DNA from: an uncultured Clostridia bacterium
GTDB lineage: Bacteria; Bacillota; Clostridia; Oscillospirales; Oscillospiraceae
DNA: 14,229 nucleotides
Direction of reading: 5' to 3'
Assembly: GCA_947169005.1 (NCBI GenBank)
Contig: CAMVOG010000030.1
Coordinates: 1 to 14,229, forward strand
A program made the position numbers and the translations under genes. The notes under the pieces are model-generated. The model ran no database searches and was not told where the DNA came from. It was given only the letters and a program-made list of their open reading frames with translations. Within the stretch, counting starts at the first letter, position 1. Each line of letters opens with the position of its first letter. Shown one piece after another: positions 13,199 through 14,229 of this stretch.

Positions 13199-14229
13199 CA
13201 CGTCACCGCCCGCATAAAGGAATAAACCGAGAAGAACAGCGCCAGGGCGCAGAGCCCCACCGTTCCCAGCAGCAGGGCGAAGGCGGAGCTTGCCCCCGCC
13301 GCCGCCTTGCTCACCCGGCCCCCGGCCAGGGCCCCCGCCAGGGCGGCGGAGACCTTATAGATCAGATACTGTGCCCCCAGCCGCAGGAAGGGCGTAAGGC
13401 AGGCCGCCAGCAGCGCCGCGAGCCCGAAGGCCCCCACCGTTGCCTTGGCCGCGTTGGCCGCCGCCAGGATGGAGGCGCCCGCGTCCGAGAGAATGCCGCC
13501 CACCACGGGCAGGGACGTGGAAAGCCCCGTCCGCAGAGTACGCAGAGCGGCGGCGTCCACAGCGCCCGCCGCCACGCCGGATAGGTTGACGTACAGCACC
13601 ATACCCAGCCCCAGCAGCGTCAGCACGAAGCCGCAGAGCCATTTCAAAAAGGAGACCGCCGTGGCCAGTCCCTCCCCCGGCAGTGCGGCGGAGGCCAGAG
13701 CCGCCGCCAGATAGGCCCCGATCAGGGGCAGCAGCAGGGTCCGGGCCGCCGTCAGCGCCACGTCCATTGCCAGGGCAGAGGCGGCGTACTTGGCTGCCGC
13801 GGCCCCGGCCGCGCCGCTGAAGGCCAGCGCCCCCGTAAGACAGGGCAGCAGGGCGTGGGACAGGGTCTCCAGCTCCGACAGAAGGCTTTGACCCAGGCCA
13901 AAGCATATGCGCAGGTCCCCCGCTGCCACGGCTCCCACCGCCAGCACCCCCGCAAGCTGGGCCGGGTCCGTTCCCGTTCCCTCCGTGTTTAGGGCGGAGA
14001 AGACCGAAACCAGCACCGCTGCCAGGAGGATGAGCAGAGCGCCCCGCAGCCCCTCCTTTAAAAAGCCCGCGTCGGAAAGCGCCTCCCTCAGCGTTTTTTC
14101 TACAAGCGCCCCGTAATCCGTTTCCGGGGAAAGCGGCAGACCCGCTGCCGATTCCGGCAGGCTCTGTTCCAGCTCCCCCAGACCGAGGCTGTCCGAGAGC
14201 CCGTCCCAATTTAGGGCCAGGGCCGGGGT
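13198..14229 (-). CDS. spoIIIAE: Stage III sporulation protein AE, 5' end cut by window edge
   Basis: The frame stays open from the TGA at 13198-13200 to the right edge, giving 343 visible residues. Family members are roughly 350-400, so only a short N-terminal part (probably the signal-peptide-like segment) is missing. It begins in the window with TPALALNWDGLSDSLG, a soluble segment, then becomes strongly hydrophobic with about seven or eight likely membrane segments. These include LLILLAAVLVSVF, a long Ala/Gly-rich middle part and AFALLLGTVGLCALALFFSVYSF at the end. The family is a polytopic membrane protein of the SpoIIIA channel complex. GTG at 14016 is only an internal valine, not the start. 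The composition is very rich in Ala, Gly and Leu, matching the GC-rich genome. Confidence 0.93.
   Translation of the reverse strand, partial: TPALALNWDGLSDSLGLGELEQSLPESAAGLPLSPETDYGALVEKTLREALSDAGFLKEGLRGALLILLAAVLVSVFSALNTEGTGTDPAQLAGVLAVGAVAAGDLRICFGLGQSLLSELETLSHALLPCLTGALAFSGAAGAAAAKYAASALAMDVALTAARTLLLPLIGAYLAAALASAALPGEGLATAVSFLKWLCGFVLTLLGLGMVLYVNLSGVAAGAVDAAALRTLRTGLSTSLPVVGGILSDAGASILAAANAAKATVGAFGLAALLAACLTPFLRLGAQYLIYKVSAALAGALAGGRVSKAAAGASSAFALLLGTVGLCALALFFSVYSFMRAVT

Noticed and set aside
13355..14209. A second minus-strand open frame of 284 codons overlapping spoIIIAE
   Set aside because: It is the same strand in another frame, with a Gly/Arg/Ala-rich product. The spoIIIAE frame has the membrane-protein pattern and joins spoIIIAF at a TGATG junction.
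1..14229. Search for a mobile element, CRISPR array, defence system, toxin-antitoxin pair, tRNA or rRNA
   Set aside because: Nothing supports any of these. Genes are collinear, housekeeping or sporulation related, and uniform in base composition. The only tandem repeat (5640-5723) has no CRISPR-like repeat/spacer layout.

Overview
The window is GC-rich, gene-dense chromosomal DNA from an endospore-forming member of the Firmicutes/Clostridia. A low-GC Bacillus is unlikely. The best guess is the Oscillospiraceae (Flavonifractor/Intestinimonas-like). This rests on the spoIIIAE-AF-AG-AH genes, the gene orders asp23-nusB-xseA-xseB-ispA and rplS-lepB-rbgA-rnhB-yraN, and base composition. The genus is inferred, not demonstrated. 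All 16 genes I can support lie on the minus strand, so transcription runs from high to low coordinates.

From the right edge: (1) the 3' end of the sporulation channel operon, spoIIIAE (5' end outside the window), spoIIIAF, spoIIIAG and spoIIIAH, closed by a hairpin terminator at 11516-11544. (2) A housekeeping unit, asp23/Gls24-family gene, nusB, xseA, xseB and a farnesyl-diphosphate-synthase-type prenyltransferase. It starts at an extended -10 promoter whose -10 box overlaps that terminator. A GC-rich hairpin (8258-8281) separates it from a B12-binding radical SAM gene (TIGR03960 type) and its usual partner (TIGR03936/DUF2344). (3) A 280-base non-coding stretch (5446-5725) holding a degenerate 7-bp tandem repeat, a good sigma-A-type promoter and a structured leader for rplS. 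The rplS gene ends in a textbook symmetric terminator. (4) lepB, rbgA/ylqF, rnhB, yraN, an M19 dipeptidase, thrC and the start of a metallophosphoesterase gene cut by the left edge, all packed with overlaps or gaps of at most 12 bases.

Functionally the region combines forespore-mother cell channel assembly, transcription antitermination, DNA repair (exonuclease VII), isoprenoid precursor synthesis, ribosome assembly (L19, RbgA), protein secretion (signal peptidase I), RNA primer removal (RNase HII) and amino-acid metabolism (dipeptidase, threonine synthase).

I found no mobile element, CRISPR array, tRNA, rRNA, defence system or obviously novel gene cassette. The observations worth a second look are non-coding: the heptamer repeat at 5640-5723, the promoter nested in a terminator at 11516-11570, and the rplS leader. 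No stretch longer than 300 bases lacks a gene.
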